A DNA stretch of 64,000 nt from Bifidobacterium vespertilionis (GCF_008698145.1 NZ_RZNZ01000002.1:175554-239553), one strand, 5' to 3'; shown: positions 7,402 to 16,117, numbered from the stretch's first letter. Notes: generated from the letters alone by a model not told the origin. Translations and numbers: made by a program.

Positions 7402-9684
7402 ATGGCAACGATTTCGATTGGCGAGCCCCTCCACCCGGTCTCCCCGCGGCTCTACGGCGTGTTCCTCGAGGACATCAACTGCGCGGTGGACGGCGGCCTC
7501 AACGCCAACATGGTGAACAACTACAGCTTCGACGGCACGTACCTGTGGCACCGCAGCCTGCATTTGCACGGCCGTGAGCGCTGGCAGTGCGAGGCCGATC
7601 CGCTGCGCTTCTGGCGGTTCGTGGGGCTCAAGGCGGAGAGCTTCGGCACGCGGGTGCGCGGTTCGCACGGCCAGTGGGTCGACACGTCCCGCCAGTGCCC
7701 GGCCGATCCCGTGCATCCGAACAGCCGGTATGCGCGCATCACGCGGCTGTCCCACACCAACAAGTCGTACATCGAGAACTTGGGTTACAACGGGGGAGAC
7801 GATGGCGAGGCGTGCGCGATGGCCGTGGAGGAGGGGGAGTCCTATATCTTCGAGGCGCTGGTGCGCACGGTGTCCGGACGCGGCCGCCTTGGCGTGCGCG
7901 TGATCGACGAGGACTGCGTGGCCCTGGTGGAGGCCGAGGTGATCGCCCTGCCCGCGCCGGCCGCCGGATGGACGCGCGTCTCCTGCACGCTTGAGGGGAC
8001 GATCAGCCGCTACGGCAAGCTGCGCATCGACGTGCTGGACGATCATGCGGCCGGGCCAGCGGGGCCGGCCGGGCAGTCCGGGCAGTCCGGCGTGGGCGTC
8101 GGTGGCGGCGGTCCGATCGCCGACGCCGCCCAGGTCGACGCCGCCCAGACCGCACCCGGCGACGCCGCGGACGAGCCGCTGTGCGTTGACCTCGACTGCG
8201 TGAGCCTGATGCGCGCCGATCATTGGGGCGTCGGCGATCCCAAGTGGCGTCACGGCAAGCTGCGCCGGGATCTCGTCGAGACGATCGCCGCTCTGAAACC
8301 CGCCTTCGTGCGCTTCCCCGGCGGGTGCATTGTGGAGGGTGTGACCCCGGGCAACGAGTACCGGTGGAAGGACACCGTCGGCGCGCTGCCCGCCCGTCGT
8401 CAGAAGCCCAACATGTGGGCCTACAAGACCCCGGACGGATCCAGCTATTCGCAGAGCTACCAGATCGGCTTCTATGAATATTCCTGCCTGTGCGAGGATC
8501 TGGGTGCCAAGCCGCTGCCCACGCTGTTCGCCGGCGTCAGCTGCCAGTCGCCCTATCGCGATCCCAAGCACATGCCCATCGACTCTGAGGCGTTCCGGGC
8601 CGTGATCGACGACTATCTGGACCTCATTGACTTCGCGAACGGCGACCCGGCCACTGGCCAGTGGGCCCGCATTCGCGCGGCGATGGGCCATCCGGCCCCG
8701 TTCGGACTGGATATGATCGGCGTGGGCAACGAGAACTTCGGCGCCGACTACCAGGCCAAGTTCGATGCGATCAGCTCCGCCATCCACGATCGGTACCCGG
8801 ACATGCTGTGCGTCATGAGCGCCGGGCTGTTCCCGTTCGCCCTGCCCATGCGCCCGGCGTGGGACCATGCCCGCGCGATCGCCGCCGGCGGGGTGCCCGG
8901 GCGGACCGGCGAGCTGCTGGGCGCGACCGGATCGGCCACCGGGGACGCGATCATCGTGGACGAGCACTCGTATCATTCGCCCGACTGGTTCATCCGTCAG
9001 TCCACCCGGTTCGACGACTACCCGCGCGACGGGGCCGGCGCGTACTTCGGCGAGTACTCAGCCAACGGGTTCTTCGCCGCCCAGCCGCAGACCGAGCGGG
9101 CCGCGAACCAGTGGCGTTCCGCGCTTGCCGAGGCCGCGTTCCTCACCGGGTGCGAGCGCAATTCGGACGTGGTGCGCATGACCTCCTACGCGCCCCTGCT
9201 CGCACTGGTGAGCGGCAAGGTGTGGAACCACAATCTCATCGAATTCAGCCCGTCGCGCGTGTCCGGAACCGTCAACTACGAGGCGGAGCGGCTGTTCTCC
9301 GCACAGGTGGGCGGAACCGCGTTCGGCGTCGCGCTGCGGGACGGCGACGGGCGCGACGGCCGGCTGTTCGCGTCGGCCACCGGCGGGGACGAGCCGTTCG
9401 TAAGGATCGTGAAGATCGTCAACGTGTCGGCCGATCAGGTGCCGGCGACCATCGAGATGGCCCTGTCCGCCGCGGCCGTGGATGCCGCCCGGTTGGATCT
9501 GCGCGTGGAGACCCTGATGGGCGATCCGCACGGCAAGAACCTGCTGGACTTCGAGGGTGAGCCGATGGAGGCGCTGAAGCGGCGGATCAATGAATCGCGG
9601 CTGCCGGTGGACGACGGCCGGCCGCTGCGATTCGCGCTGAGCCTCAAGCCGTATTCCATCACCGTGGTGACGCTGCGCGCGTAG
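7402..9684 (+). CDS. GH51 alpha-L-arabinofuranosidase
   Basis: Glycoside hydrolase family 51 enzyme of 760 residues that removes terminal alpha-L-arabinofuranosyl units from arabinan or arabinoxylan. The N-terminal part starts with YGVFLEDINCAVDGGLNANMVNNYSFDG. A sugar-binding beta-sandwich follows, then the TIM barrel with FVRFPGGCIVEG, the acid/base Glu444 in GVGNENFG and the nucleophile Glu521 in VDEHSYHSPDWF. No signal peptide is seen, so it is intracellular and acts on imported oligosaccharides. An unusual low-complexity insert, GPAGPAGQSGQSG plus a Gly/Ala/Asp-rich run, occupies about residues 217-255 inside the beta-sandwich. The start is the ATG after AAGGTATGG. Five repeated 12-mers lie upstream and may regulate it. 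Confidence 0.93.
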   Translation: MATISIGEPLHPVSPRLYGVFLEDINCAVDGGLNANMVNNYSFDGTYLWHRSLHLHGRERWQCEADPLRFWRFVGLKAESFGTRVRGSHGQWVDTSRQCPADPVHPNSRYARITRLSHTNKSYIENLGYNGGDDGEACAMAVEEGESYIFEALVRTVSGRGRLGVRVIDEDCVALVEAEVIALPAPAAGWTRVSCTLEGTISRYGKLRIDVLDDHAAGPAGPAGQSGQSGVGVGGGGPIADAAQVDAAQTAPGDAADEPLCVDLDCVSLMRADHWGVGDPKWRHGKLRRDLVETIAALKPAFVRFPGGCIVEGVTPGNEYRWKDTVGALPARRQKPNMWAYKTPDGSSYSQSYQIGFYEYSCLCEDLGAKPLPTLFAGVSCQSPYRDPKHMPIDSEAFRAVIDDYLDLIDFANGDPATGQWARIRAAMGHPAPFGLDMIGVGNENFGADYQAKFDAISSAIHDRYPDMLCVMSAGLFPFALPMRPAWDHARAIAAGGVPGRTGELLGATGSATGDAIIVDEHSYHSPDWFIRQSTRFDDYPRDGAGAYFGEYSANGFFAAQPQTERAANQWRSALAEAAFLTGCERNSDVVRMTSYAPLLALVSGKVWNHNLIEFSPSRVSGTVNYEAERLFSAQVGGTAFGVALRDGDGRDGRLFASATGGDEPFVRIVKIVNVSADQVPATIEMALSAAAVDAARLDLRVETLMGDPHGKNLLDFEGEPMEALKRRINESRLPVDDGRPLRFALSLKPYSITVVTLRA

Positions 9685-9773
9685 GCCCGCCGGGGCCGGG
9701 CCGTCCGCCGGATCCGTTCCGTGCCGGGCGGCCGGTCTACGCGCGCCGGCCGCGGCGGACTACGCGCGCAAAC

Positions 9774-10970
9774 TCACACGATGGCCTGATATTGCGTCGC
9801 CCGCGAGTTGCCGATGCGGCGCACCTTGCCCTCCGCGGTGAGCTTGCGCAGTGCGTAGTTGGTCTGGTTCTTCGTCAGGTGCAGCGGCTCCTGGATCTCC
9901 ACGCGCCGCAGGGGTATGCCTCGTTGGATCAGGTATGCGAGGACGAGGGGCTCGAGCTCGCTGCGGTCCAGTTGCCCGGTGTCGGGCTGCGCGTCCGGGG
10001 CGGTGACCGGCTTGGCGGGCAGCGGAGCAAGCGCCAGCGGCGTCGCGGGGGTGGCGGATCCGGCGTTCGGTGCGGTGCGGCGCAGTTCCAGCTGGTCGAC
10101 GCCCTCATTGTGGTCGATGCGATGCGTGAGCCGGCCCTGCGGCATGTCCGGGAAGCGGTACTTCGTGGCGATGCGGCCGGTGTCGCCCGTGCCATTGGAG
10201 GCATCGCCCCCGTTGACTCCGCTGCCCGATCGTCCGTCGTCCTCGGATGCGTCCCGATTGCCTCGATGGCTGCCGCCGTCGCCGATGTCCGGCACCTCCA
10301 CGCGCAGCAGCGGCAGGATGACCGCCACGGAGGCGGGGGCCACGCGCAGCTGCGGGGCGTCGATGCCGTCGTCGTACGCCTGCATGATCTGCTGGATGCC
10401 GTTGCCCAGATTGTGCACGAATCCCAGCTGTTCCAGCAGTCCGGCGAGTTCGATGTTGCGCGGTTGGTTGGCGCCGTTGATCAGATCGTTGATCTTGAGC
10501 CCGCCGAACAGGCCACCCAGCGAGATCACCTCCACGGAGGCCGGCGTCACGTTGACGATGGTGGACCCGGTGTAGGTCGCATAGTCGCGGTGGGCGATCG
10601 CGTTGATCAGCGCCTCGCGCACCGCCCGCCAGGGGACCGGCTTGGCGCTGATCCCGGGTTCGTCCGCTTCGGCGGCGGCATGATCGGGGCTCAGCTGGGG
10701 CAGACTGCGAATGTAATGGAACGCCCCGTCAAGCTGGCCGATCACGCTTCCGCTGAAATTGCGATGATCCTCCAGCGTGGTCTTGTCCGCGTCGCCGTAG
10801 GATGCCACCTTGAGCGCGAACGGGTTCTGATCGCTCATCACGGTCCTTGTGATCGGATCGGCGCAGGAGTCCGGATCCCATGCAATATGCGCGGTGGCGA
10901 AGGCGGCCTGCGCGGCGTCGAAGGTCTGCGCGCCGCCCGTTGCGCCGGCGCTTGAAGTCTCTGTCCCCAT
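9774..10970 (-). CDS. ATP-binding transcriptional regulator lacking the AlbA_2 sensor
   Basis: A 398-residue protein of the family that usually joins an N-terminal AlbA_2 domain, a GHKL-like ATP-binding domain (HATPase_c_4) and a winged helix. Here the ATP-binding part is clear: VREALINAIAHRDY holds the N-box Asn, followed by VNVTPASVEVISLGGLFGGL and RNIELAGLLEQLGFVHNLGNGIQQI. The AlbA_2 domain expected before it is absent; instead only about 100 residues precede the motif. The last 70 residues (LVLAYLIQRGIPLRRVEIQEPLHLTKNQTNYALRKL) look like a winged helix. A long Gly/Asp/Ser linker joins the two. It is divergent from the membrane protein operon across a promoter with three palindromes. Start chosen as MGTETSS because the longer frame runs through that promoter. 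Confidence 0.75.
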   Translation of the reverse strand: MGTETSSAGATGGAQTFDAAQAAFATAHIAWDPDSCADPITRTVMSDQNPFALKVASYGDADKTTLEDHRNFSGSVIGQLDGAFHYIRSLPQLSPDHAAAEADEPGISAKPVPWRAVREALINAIAHRDYATYTGSTIVNVTPASVEVISLGGLFGGLKINDLINGANQPRNIELAGLLEQLGFVHNLGNGIQQIMQAYDDGIDAPQLRVAPASVAVILPLLRVEVPDIGDGGSHRGNRDASEDDGRSGSGVNGGDASNGTGDTGRIATKYRFPDMPQGRLTHRIDHNEGVDQLELRRTAPNAGSATPATPLALAPLPAKPVTAPDAQPDTGQLDRSELEPLVLAYLIQRGIPLRRVEIQEPLHLTKNQTNYALRKLTAEGKVRRIGNSRATQYQAIV

Positions 10971-11026
10971 ACCCCGAGGGTACCGTCGGATTGCGACAGT
11001 CAGCGCTGAATCATCGCTCCAAGATA

Positions 11027-11120
11027 CTTTCCATGATGGAAAGACACGCCGAAGAGTTTTCTGAGGCAGTCGCGTTTGACTTTCCAAGTGGGAAAGTGTT
11101 ATGCTTTCCATATCGGAAAC
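11027..11120 (+). promoter_or_regulatory. Promoter with three CTTTCC-N5-GGAAAG operators
   Basis: Three matching palindromes occur: 11027-11043 and 11080-11096 (CTTTCC-N5-GGAAAG) and 11104-11120 (CTTTCC-N5-GGAAAC). A promoter fits between them: -35 TTGACT at 11076-11081 and -10 TATGCT at 11100-11105, with an 18-bp spacer. The second site lies between the hexamers and the third overlaps the -10, a layout that would repress. The obvious candidate regulator is the winged-helix protein encoded at 12323-12631 in the same operon. Confidence 0.75.
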
Positions 11121-11245
11121 AATCGAAGAGCAAGGTCAAAGGCAAGATCGGAGAACGTTTCCGGACCGGTTTTCCAGTGCAGCACAATCCTCAAATCCCA
11201 TCCGCAAACCAATCGTCCATCCGTGACATATTCCAAGGAAAAGAG

Positions 11246-12316
11246 ATGATCGCCATGAACACGCCACTGCAAACCAAGCCCCTGCCCGCCTCCCCGGACG
11301 CCCGGCTCTCCGCGGCCGACGCGCTCTCCTCGCTCACCTCCACGCGCGAGGCCGTGGCCAATCGGTTCACCACCCCGATGTGGTACAAGGTCTCCGTATC
11401 CGTCGGCTTCGCGATCGCGACCATGCTGGTGTGGGCGCTGTGGGGCGGCATCTTCTCGTCGCTCTCGGATCTCCAAATCATTCTGTGCGGCGTTGCCATC
11501 ACCGCGGTCGGCGTGGTGCTTGAAGTCGTGCTGGTCTGGAAGATGGAACGCCGCGGCATCCACTGGCTCACCATGCCGGCGACGCCCAGTGGATGGCTGT
11601 ACGGCGTCATGGCGCCGTTCGTCGGCATTGGAACGATGACGGTTCCCATCTGGTGCAACGGCATGGCGTGGTGGATGGCGCTGATCGCCGCCGTCATCGG
11701 GGGAGTCGCGACCCTGCTGCTGATGAATATGTGCGACGCCGCAATGCGTGATTACATTGTGGCCGGCGGTTCGATGGACAAGGTCCGGCTCGACGGCGAT
11801 GACCGTCGCGACGACAAGGGCAACGAACTGTGGACCCGCGCCCGTCTGCTCGCCCTGCCCGATGAGGAACGCCGTGAGACCGCCCGCCGACTGACCTCCC
11901 CGTACTGGCTGCACACGGCCATAGGCCTTGAGGCGATGCTGTGCATCGTGAGTGCGCTGGAAGTGGTCTCCCTGTTCAAGATCGGGTCCCATGCCGGTGG
12001 CTTCATCATCCCCGTGGGGTCCTTCGTCCTGATCTACGCGCTGGATACCACCGTGACGCGATGGACGCGCAACGCCAAGGTCGACACCCGCATGATGCCG
12101 GCAAGCCCCGTCAGCTGGGTGCTGTTCTTCGCCATGGCTATCACCTGCCTCATCCCGGTCTACCTTGCCGGATACGGTTTTGGCTTCACGTTGCGATCGG
12201 GCAATGTGCCCCTTGCCAAACTGGCGGTGGGCGGATTGGTCTTCGTGGTGCTCTTCTCCATCTTCGGCCAGTTGTATGATCGCCGCCGGTACAGCGACAT
12301 CGTGAAAGGGGTGTGA
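11246..12316 (+). CDS. Polytopic membrane protein, operon with winged-helix regulator
   Basis: A 356-residue membrane protein I cannot place by function. It has a soluble N-terminus (about 45 residues), four hydrophobic segments in the first half (around residues 48-70, 75-95, 110-130, 135-155), a charged cytoplasmic region containing LDGDDRRDDKGNELWTRARLLALPDEERRE, then four more segments ending IFGQLYDRRRYSDIVKGV. The two-half arrangement and pairing with a regulator resemble systems where a membrane protein and a MarR/ArsR-like repressor are co-expressed. ATG 11246 is chosen because AAGGA precedes it by five bases; another ATG lies nine bases on. The downstream regulator gene begins six bases after the stop, so translation is probably coupled. 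Transcription is likely controlled by the three palindromes upstream. Confidence 0.75.
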   Translation: MIAMNTPLQTKPLPASPDARLSAADALSSLTSTREAVANRFTTPMWYKVSVSVGFAIATMLVWALWGGIFSSLSDLQIILCGVAITAVGVVLEVVLVWKMERRGIHWLTMPATPSGWLYGVMAPFVGIGTMTVPIWCNGMAWWMALIAAVIGGVATLLLMNMCDAAMRDYIVAGGSMDKVRLDGDDRRDDKGNELWTRARLLALPDEERRETARRLTSPYWLHTAIGLEAMLCIVSALEVVSLFKIGSHAGGFIIPVGSFVLIYALDTTVTRWTRNAKVDTRMMPASPVSWVLFFAMAITCLIPVYLAGYGFGFTLRSGNVPLAKLAVGGLVFVVLFSIFGQLYDRRRYSDIVKGV

Positions 12317-12322
12317 TATGGC

Positions 12323-12631
12323 ATGGCGACTCCCGTCATCACCGCGCAATTCAACGAAGTGATCCACGCCCCCATGCGACTGCGCATCTGCGGCCTGCTG
12401 CAGGGGGCCGGCGAAGTCGAATTCGCCGCCATCCGCGACATGCTCGGCGTCAGCGACGCGGTCTGCTCCAAGCACCTCAAGGTGCTTTCGGACAACGGCT
12501 ACGTCACCCTCGCCAAGCGCCCCGGCCAGCGCAACGGCCACGACGTCACCTGGGTCTCTCTGACCGACGAAGGCCGCGAGGCGTTCGAGTCCCACATCGC
12601 CGCGCTACAGGCCATCGCCGGACTCGGGTGA
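12323..12631 (+). CDS. Winged-helix transcriptional regulator (MarR/ArsR-like)
   Basis: A 102-residue DNA-binding protein with a single winged helix. The segment VIHAPMRLRICGLLQGAGEVEFAAIRDMLGVSDAVCSKHLKVLSDNGYVTLAKRPGQRNGHDVTWVSLTDEGREAFESHI gives helix-turn-helix (about residues 34-60) and wing (about 64-80). This short form is typical of stand-alone regulators paired with a membrane protein. It follows the membrane protein gene by six bases and is followed by a strong terminator, so the operon has two genes. Autoregulation through the CTTTCC-N5-GGAAAG sites upstream is inferred, not shown. No metal-binding Cys/His cluster of the classic ArsR type is visible. Confidence 0.88.
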   Translation: MATPVITAQFNEVIHAPMRLRICGLLQGAGEVEFAAIRDMLGVSDAVCSKHLKVLSDNGYVTLAKRPGQRNGHDVTWVSLTDEGREAFESHIAALQAIAGLG

Positions 12632-12651
12632 GTTCGCTGGGTGATGTTTGC

Positions 12652-12696
12652 AAAGCCCCGCAAAGCCAAATTCACAAGGCTTTGCGGGGCTTTCGT
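12652..12696 (+). terminator. Rho-independent terminator of the regulator operon
   Basis: A perfect 16-bp stem, AAAGCCCCGCAAAGCC at 12652-12667 pairing with 12678-12693, has a 10-nt A+T-rich loop and a following CGTATGTTTTT. It closes the two-gene operon. Confidence 0.92.
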
Positions 12697-12720
12697 ATGT
12701 TTTTCGCGACGCCTTTCTGG

Positions 12721-12907
12721 TCGTCCTGAGCGGGGCGTGGTCCCTTCCGTCGTCCTGAGCGGGGCGTGGTCCCTTCCGTCATCCTGAGCGGGGCGTGGTC
12801 CCCTCCGTCATCCTGAGCGGAGCGTAGCGGAGTCGAAGGATCCTTTGCTTTTATGCATTGGTCATGATGCACGAGGCTAAGGATCCTTCGTTGCGCTCAG
12901 GATGACG
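12721..12907. repeat. REP-like hairpin with a 29-bp tandem left arm
   Basis: The family core is a left arm GTCATCCTGAGCGNAGCG, GTCGAAGGATCCTT, a short variable loop, AAGGATCCTTCG and CGCTCAGGATGAC. In this copy the outer left arm is repeated three times with a 29-bp period (12721, 12750, 12779), each unit ending GGTCCCYTCCG, before the complete hairpin at 12808-12907. No unique spacers separate the units. Confidence 0.9.
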
Positions 12908-12912
12908 AGAAC

Positions 12913-13135
12913 CCTGCCCGCGACCCATGGCCCGTGACCCGGCGTGTGACCGGGCATGCATTGTGACAGGGCGTGTGACATGGCGTGCCTATTCCCGGTC
13001 ACAGGGCTCTCAAAATGGCTTCGTTTCAACGATTCTGAAACCCCGTGACCGGGCGTGCCCACCCCTTGTCACACACCCAGTCACATCGCACGCCGTGTCA
13101 CACACCCGGTCACACGCCGTGTCACGTTGAGTTTT
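12913..13135. repeat. GTGACCGGGCGTG word repeats
   Basis: A gene-free stretch filled with variants of GTGTGACCGGGCGTG, roughly ten copies, forward in the left half and mostly reverse in the right half (around 13070-13130). The two halves could pair as a long imperfect hairpin. No coding sequence is supported here. Confidence 0.75.
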
Positions 13136-13139
13136 GGAA

Positions 13140-13320
13140 CCGGCCCGATCTGCCCAGTTCTTGCCCGGTCCACACCCGATTGCGCCGCAAACTGGGCAGA
13201 TCGGGCCTCTCGCCGCGCAAACTGGGCAGATCCTGCCATCTGGAGGCCAAAAACCGGTCGCAGAAGACCGGATCTGCCCAGTTTGCGAATTCAGCGTCCT
13301 GATTTGCCCAGTTTGTGGAT
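13140..13320. repeat. GCAAACTGGGCAGATC word repeats
   Basis: Five copies of the 16-mer GCAAACTGGGCAGATC or close variants lie around 13146, 13185, 13215, 13270 and 13300. The order of orientation is reverse, forward, forward, reverse, reverse. The word differs entirely from that in the preceding block although the blocks touch. No gene is supported. Confidence 0.8.
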
Positions 13321-13344
13321 GGGGCAGTGCAGGTGCACTTCCAA

Positions 13345-13433
13345 CGTCATCCTGAGCGTAGCGCGAAGCGCGGAGTCGAAGGATCCTTGATCTGCGCATA
13401 TGGTTAAGGATCCTTCGCTGCGCTCAGGATGAC
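13345..13433. repeat. REP-like hairpin
   Basis: A complete copy of the AAGGATCCTT-cored hairpin. Together with the next copy it shares about 15 further bases of left flank (GCACTTCCAACGTCATCC), so the two arose by a recent tandem duplication. Confidence 0.9.
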
Positions 13434-13521
13434 AAGAACAGAACTTTTTCTCCAAACGGTGACTCGTGTCTCACCGCATGCCTCGTCATGGTCCGTGTCA
13501 TGCCGCAGGACGCACTTCCAA

Positions 13522-13610
13522 CGTCATCCTGAGCGCAGCGCGAAGCGCGGAGTCGAAGGATCCTTAACCTGCGCATATGATTAAGGATCCTTCGCTGCGC
13601 TCAGGGTGAC
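13522..13610. repeat. REP-like hairpin, duplicate of the preceding one
   Basis: Nearly identical to 13345-13433, differing in a few loop bases. The 88-bp gap between the copies (13434-13521) holds nothing I recognise. Confidence 0.9.
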
Positions 13611-13653
13611 AGCAATCCCATTCCCAAACGTGGCCGTCCCCAATCATCATAAA

Positions 13654-13690
13654 ACCCCGCGAAGTCAATGTTTCCAATGCTTCGCGGGGT
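13654..13690 (-). terminator. Rho-independent terminator after tRNA-Arg
   Basis: An 11-bp perfect stem, ACCCCGCGAAG at 13654-13664 pairing with 13680-13690, is followed on the minus strand by TTTTATGATG. It lies just downstream of the minus-strand tRNA gene. Confidence 0.85.
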
Positions 13691-13698
13691 CCGGCGAG

Positions 13699-13771
13699 TG
13701 CCCCCAGCCGGACTCGAACCGGCAACCTGCGGATTAGAAGGCCGATGCTCTATCCATTGAGCTATGGAGGC
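13699..13771 (-). tRNA. tRNA-Arg (anticodon UCU)
   Basis: Read on the minus strand the 73-nt sequence begins GCCTCCATAGCTC and ends GGCTGGGGGCA. The acceptor stem pairs over seven bases with one G-U. The D arm is GCTC-AATGGATA-GAGC, the anticodon loop CTTCTAA gives UCU, and the T arm is GCCGG-TTCGAGT-CCGGC. The anticodon stem has a mismatch at each end. CCA is not encoded. Confidence 0.93.
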
Positions 13772-13819
13772 AAACCTAGCCCAGTGTAGCGGCACGGGTG
13801 AACGAATCCGGCGTTGCTC

Positions 13820-15784
13820 TCAGGCCAACGCCTCGCGCACGCGCTGCACGATCGACTCGGGGGTCAGACCGTAGCGCCGCTGCAGATCGGGCAGGCTGAC
13901 GCGATCGGTGAACTCCTTGAGGGCGCCCGCGTTGATCACGCGCGGATTGCGGGACGGGCCGGACGCGGAATCGGGCATGCGATGGTTCGCGTAATAGGCC
14001 GTGATCTTCTCGCCCCAGCCGCCTTCGAGCTGCCCGTCCTCCAAGGTGACGACCAACTCGTGATCGCCGCGCAGCGACTCGAGCGCATCCGTGTCCAGCG
14101 TGGAGCACTGGCGGGGGTCGATCAGGGTCACGGGGGAGCCCAGCTCGTCCTCCAGCGAGCGGGCCGCCTGCGCCGCCGCGGGATACGTGTTGCCGAGGGC
14201 CAGAATCGCCACGCGGGAGCCATGGATCGTCGTCGCATAGCGCAGAGGATCGGAGACGGACCGGTCGGCGGCACCCCCGGCGGTGGACCAAGCCGCGGCC
14301 CCGGCGCTCAGAGCCTGCGGCAGATCGATGCCGGCGCGCTCGGCGTCCAGAATCGGGGAGCCGGGCACGCGGATCACCACCGGGCCGGTCGCATGGGACG
14401 CGGAGCTGCCGCGGCCATCGGCGTCATCGGGCGCGGTCGCCCATGCCAGATCGGCCAGGAACGCCTCGCGCGAGGTGGGCACGAGCACGGTCAGATCGGG
14501 CACGTTCGCGAACATCGTCAGATCGTATGCGCCCGAATGCGTGTTGTCCGATCCGGACAGGCCTCCCAGAAAATCGAGCAGCGTCACGCGCGTGCGGTTC
14601 AGGGCGAGCTCCTGGAAGAACTGGTCGTAGGCGCGCTGGAAGAACGATGCGGTCGTGGCCACCACCGGCATGCCGCCGGCCTTGGCGATGCCGGCCGCGA
14701 ACGCCACCGCGTGCGACTCGGTGATGCCGGTGTCCACGTAATGCCGTCCGGCGCGCTCTCGGAAGGCGTGCGTGACGCCGTTCGATCCGGGCGTGGCGGG
14801 GACCACCACCGTGAGCCCCGGCTCGGTGCCGAAGCGGGCCTCCAGCGCGGCCATCGCAAGTTTGCCGTAGTGCTTGCGCGGATCGTCCGGTTTGCCGGCG
14901 GCGCTGTCCGGGTTGAGCCAATGGCTGGCCTCGCAGCGGCCGGCGTGGGCGTGCGCGTCCGAAAGATCGCAATGGTCGGAGTGCCACGGGTCGCGCTCGG
15001 CGGCCTCGGGATCCGGCTCGGTCTCCAAGCCCAGCCCCTTTGTGGTGTGGATGTGCACCACCACCGGTTGGTCGATGTCCTTCACGTCCCGGAATGCGGC
15101 GATGAGCGCGTTCACGTCGTTGCCGTCGGCCACATAGCGGTAGTCGAGGCCGAAGGCGTTGAAGATGTTGGGCTGCGCGGTGCCGTTCGATGCGCGCAGG
15201 CGGGCGAGCGGGCCGTACATGCCGCCGAAGTCGCCGGCGATGGACATTTCATTGTCGTTGAACACGATGATGAGGTTGCCGCCCTGTTCGGCCGCGTTGT
15301 TGAGCCCCTCGAACGCCACGCCGGAGCTCAACGATCCGTCGCCGATGAACGCGATCACATTGCCGCTCCCGCCCGTGAGATCCCGGGTCTTGGCCAGTCC
15401 GCAGGCCAGCGAGATCGACGTGCCGGTGTGGCCGAGCACGAACTGGTCGTGATCGCTTTCGTCCGGATTGGTGAAGCCGGTGACATCGCCGAAATGCGCC
15501 GGATCGGTGAACGCCGCCCGGCGGCCGGTGAGCATCTTGTGCACGTAGCTCTGATGGCTCACATCGAACACGATTTTGTCGTTCGGCGAATCGAACACGT
15601 AGTGCAGGGCGACCGTGGCCTCCACCACGCCCAGATTCGAGCCGATGTGCCCGCCGTGGCCGTGCCGGTAGCGCAGCAGCGCGCCGCGGATCTCCGCGCA
15701 CAGTTCGGGCAGCCGGCCGGCATCGAGCCGCTTGAGATCGTCGGGGGAATCGATTCGATCCAGCAATTCCAATCCGACGGCCAT
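13820..15784 (-). CDS. dxs: 1-deoxy-D-xylulose-5-phosphate synthase (DXS-type transketolase)
   Basis: Thiamine-diphosphate enzyme of 654 residues that would condense pyruvate and glyceraldehyde 3-phosphate into DXP, first step of the MEP isoprenoid route. The N-terminal HGHGGHIGSNLGVVEATVALHYVF matches the DXS His region. GDGSLSSGVAFEGLNNA starts the ThDP motif, which closes with IIVFNDNEMSIA. The pyrimidine domain holds DTGITESHAVAFAAGIAKAG with the catalytic Glu, and the C-terminal domain ends near INAGALKEF. FDVSHQSYVHKMLTGRRAAF differs from the common DVGHQ wording and points to a divergent DXS subgroup, so a paralogue elsewhere is possible. The start has GGGAAGGAG six bases before it. 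The gene is downstream of nothing on its strand. Confidence 0.85.
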   Translation of the reverse strand: MAVGLELLDRIDSPDDLKRLDAGRLPELCAEIRGALLRYRHGHGGHIGSNLGVVEATVALHYVFDSPNDKIVFDVSHQSYVHKMLTGRRAAFTDPAHFGDVTGFTNPDESDHDQFVLGHTGTSISLACGLAKTRDLTGGSGNVIAFIGDGSLSSGVAFEGLNNAAEQGGNLIIVFNDNEMSIAGDFGGMYGPLARLRASNGTAQPNIFNAFGLDYRYVADGNDVNALIAAFRDVKDIDQPVVVHIHTTKGLGLETEPDPEAAERDPWHSDHCDLSDAHAHAGRCEASHWLNPDSAAGKPDDPRKHYGKLAMAALEARFGTEPGLTVVVPATPGSNGVTHAFRERAGRHYVDTGITESHAVAFAAGIAKAGGMPVVATTASFFQRAYDQFFQELALNRTRVTLLDFLGGLSGSDNTHSGAYDLTMFANVPDLTVLVPTSREAFLADLAWATAPDDADGRGSSASHATGPVVIRVPGSPILDAERAGIDLPQALSAGAAAWSTAGGAADRSVSDPLRYATTIHGSRVAILALGNTYPAAAQAARSLEDELGSPVTLIDPRQCSTLDTDALESLRGDHELVVTLEDGQLEGGWGEKITAYYANHRMPDSASGPSRNPRVINAGALKEFTDRVSLPDLQRRYGLTPESIVQRVREALA

Positions 15785-16000
15785 GGCGGCTCCTTCCCTT
15801 CGCATGTTCACTTGACGTACGCCAGTGTAGGCGAAACGGCACGACCTGCGCGCGGCAGGGGGGAACCACCCCAAAATCTTCGCTCATGCGCGCCCGCCGG
15901 GCTGCCTTGCTCTTCCTCGCTCACAGCGCGGAACGATCGGTTCGTTTTTCGCTTCAAAAACGGCCCGAAAACGGACCAAACGTTCCGGGCTGCGTTGATA

Positions 16001-16040
16001 GGTCGGCTGGGCGGTCGGCTGGGCGGTCGGCTGGGCGGTC
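16001..16040. repeat. 12-bp tandem repeat
   Basis: GGTCGGCTGGGC is repeated three times exactly plus four bases, inside the 333-bp dxs/reductase divergent gap (15785-16117). Nothing else stands out in that gap apart from A+T-richer hairpin-prone sequence near 15940. Confidence 0.9.
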
Positions 16041-16117
16041 GCAGGACGTGCGCTAAGTGGTGCGCACATGGTGCGAAGATGGATGCTGTCAATGCAATCT
16101 GAGCGAAAGGCACGGCG

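Noticed and set aside
12721..12807. 29-bp direct repeats that resemble a CRISPR array
   Set aside because: The units are contiguous with no unique spacers, continue into a REP hairpin and have no cas genes nearby.
13601..13795. Minus-strand open frame with IEHRPSNPQVAGSSPA
   Set aside because: It is the conceptual translation of the tRNA-Arg gene, a common false gene call.
13814..16102. Long plus-strand frame opposite dxs
   Set aside because: Same kind of shadow; the minus-strand frame has full DXS motifs.
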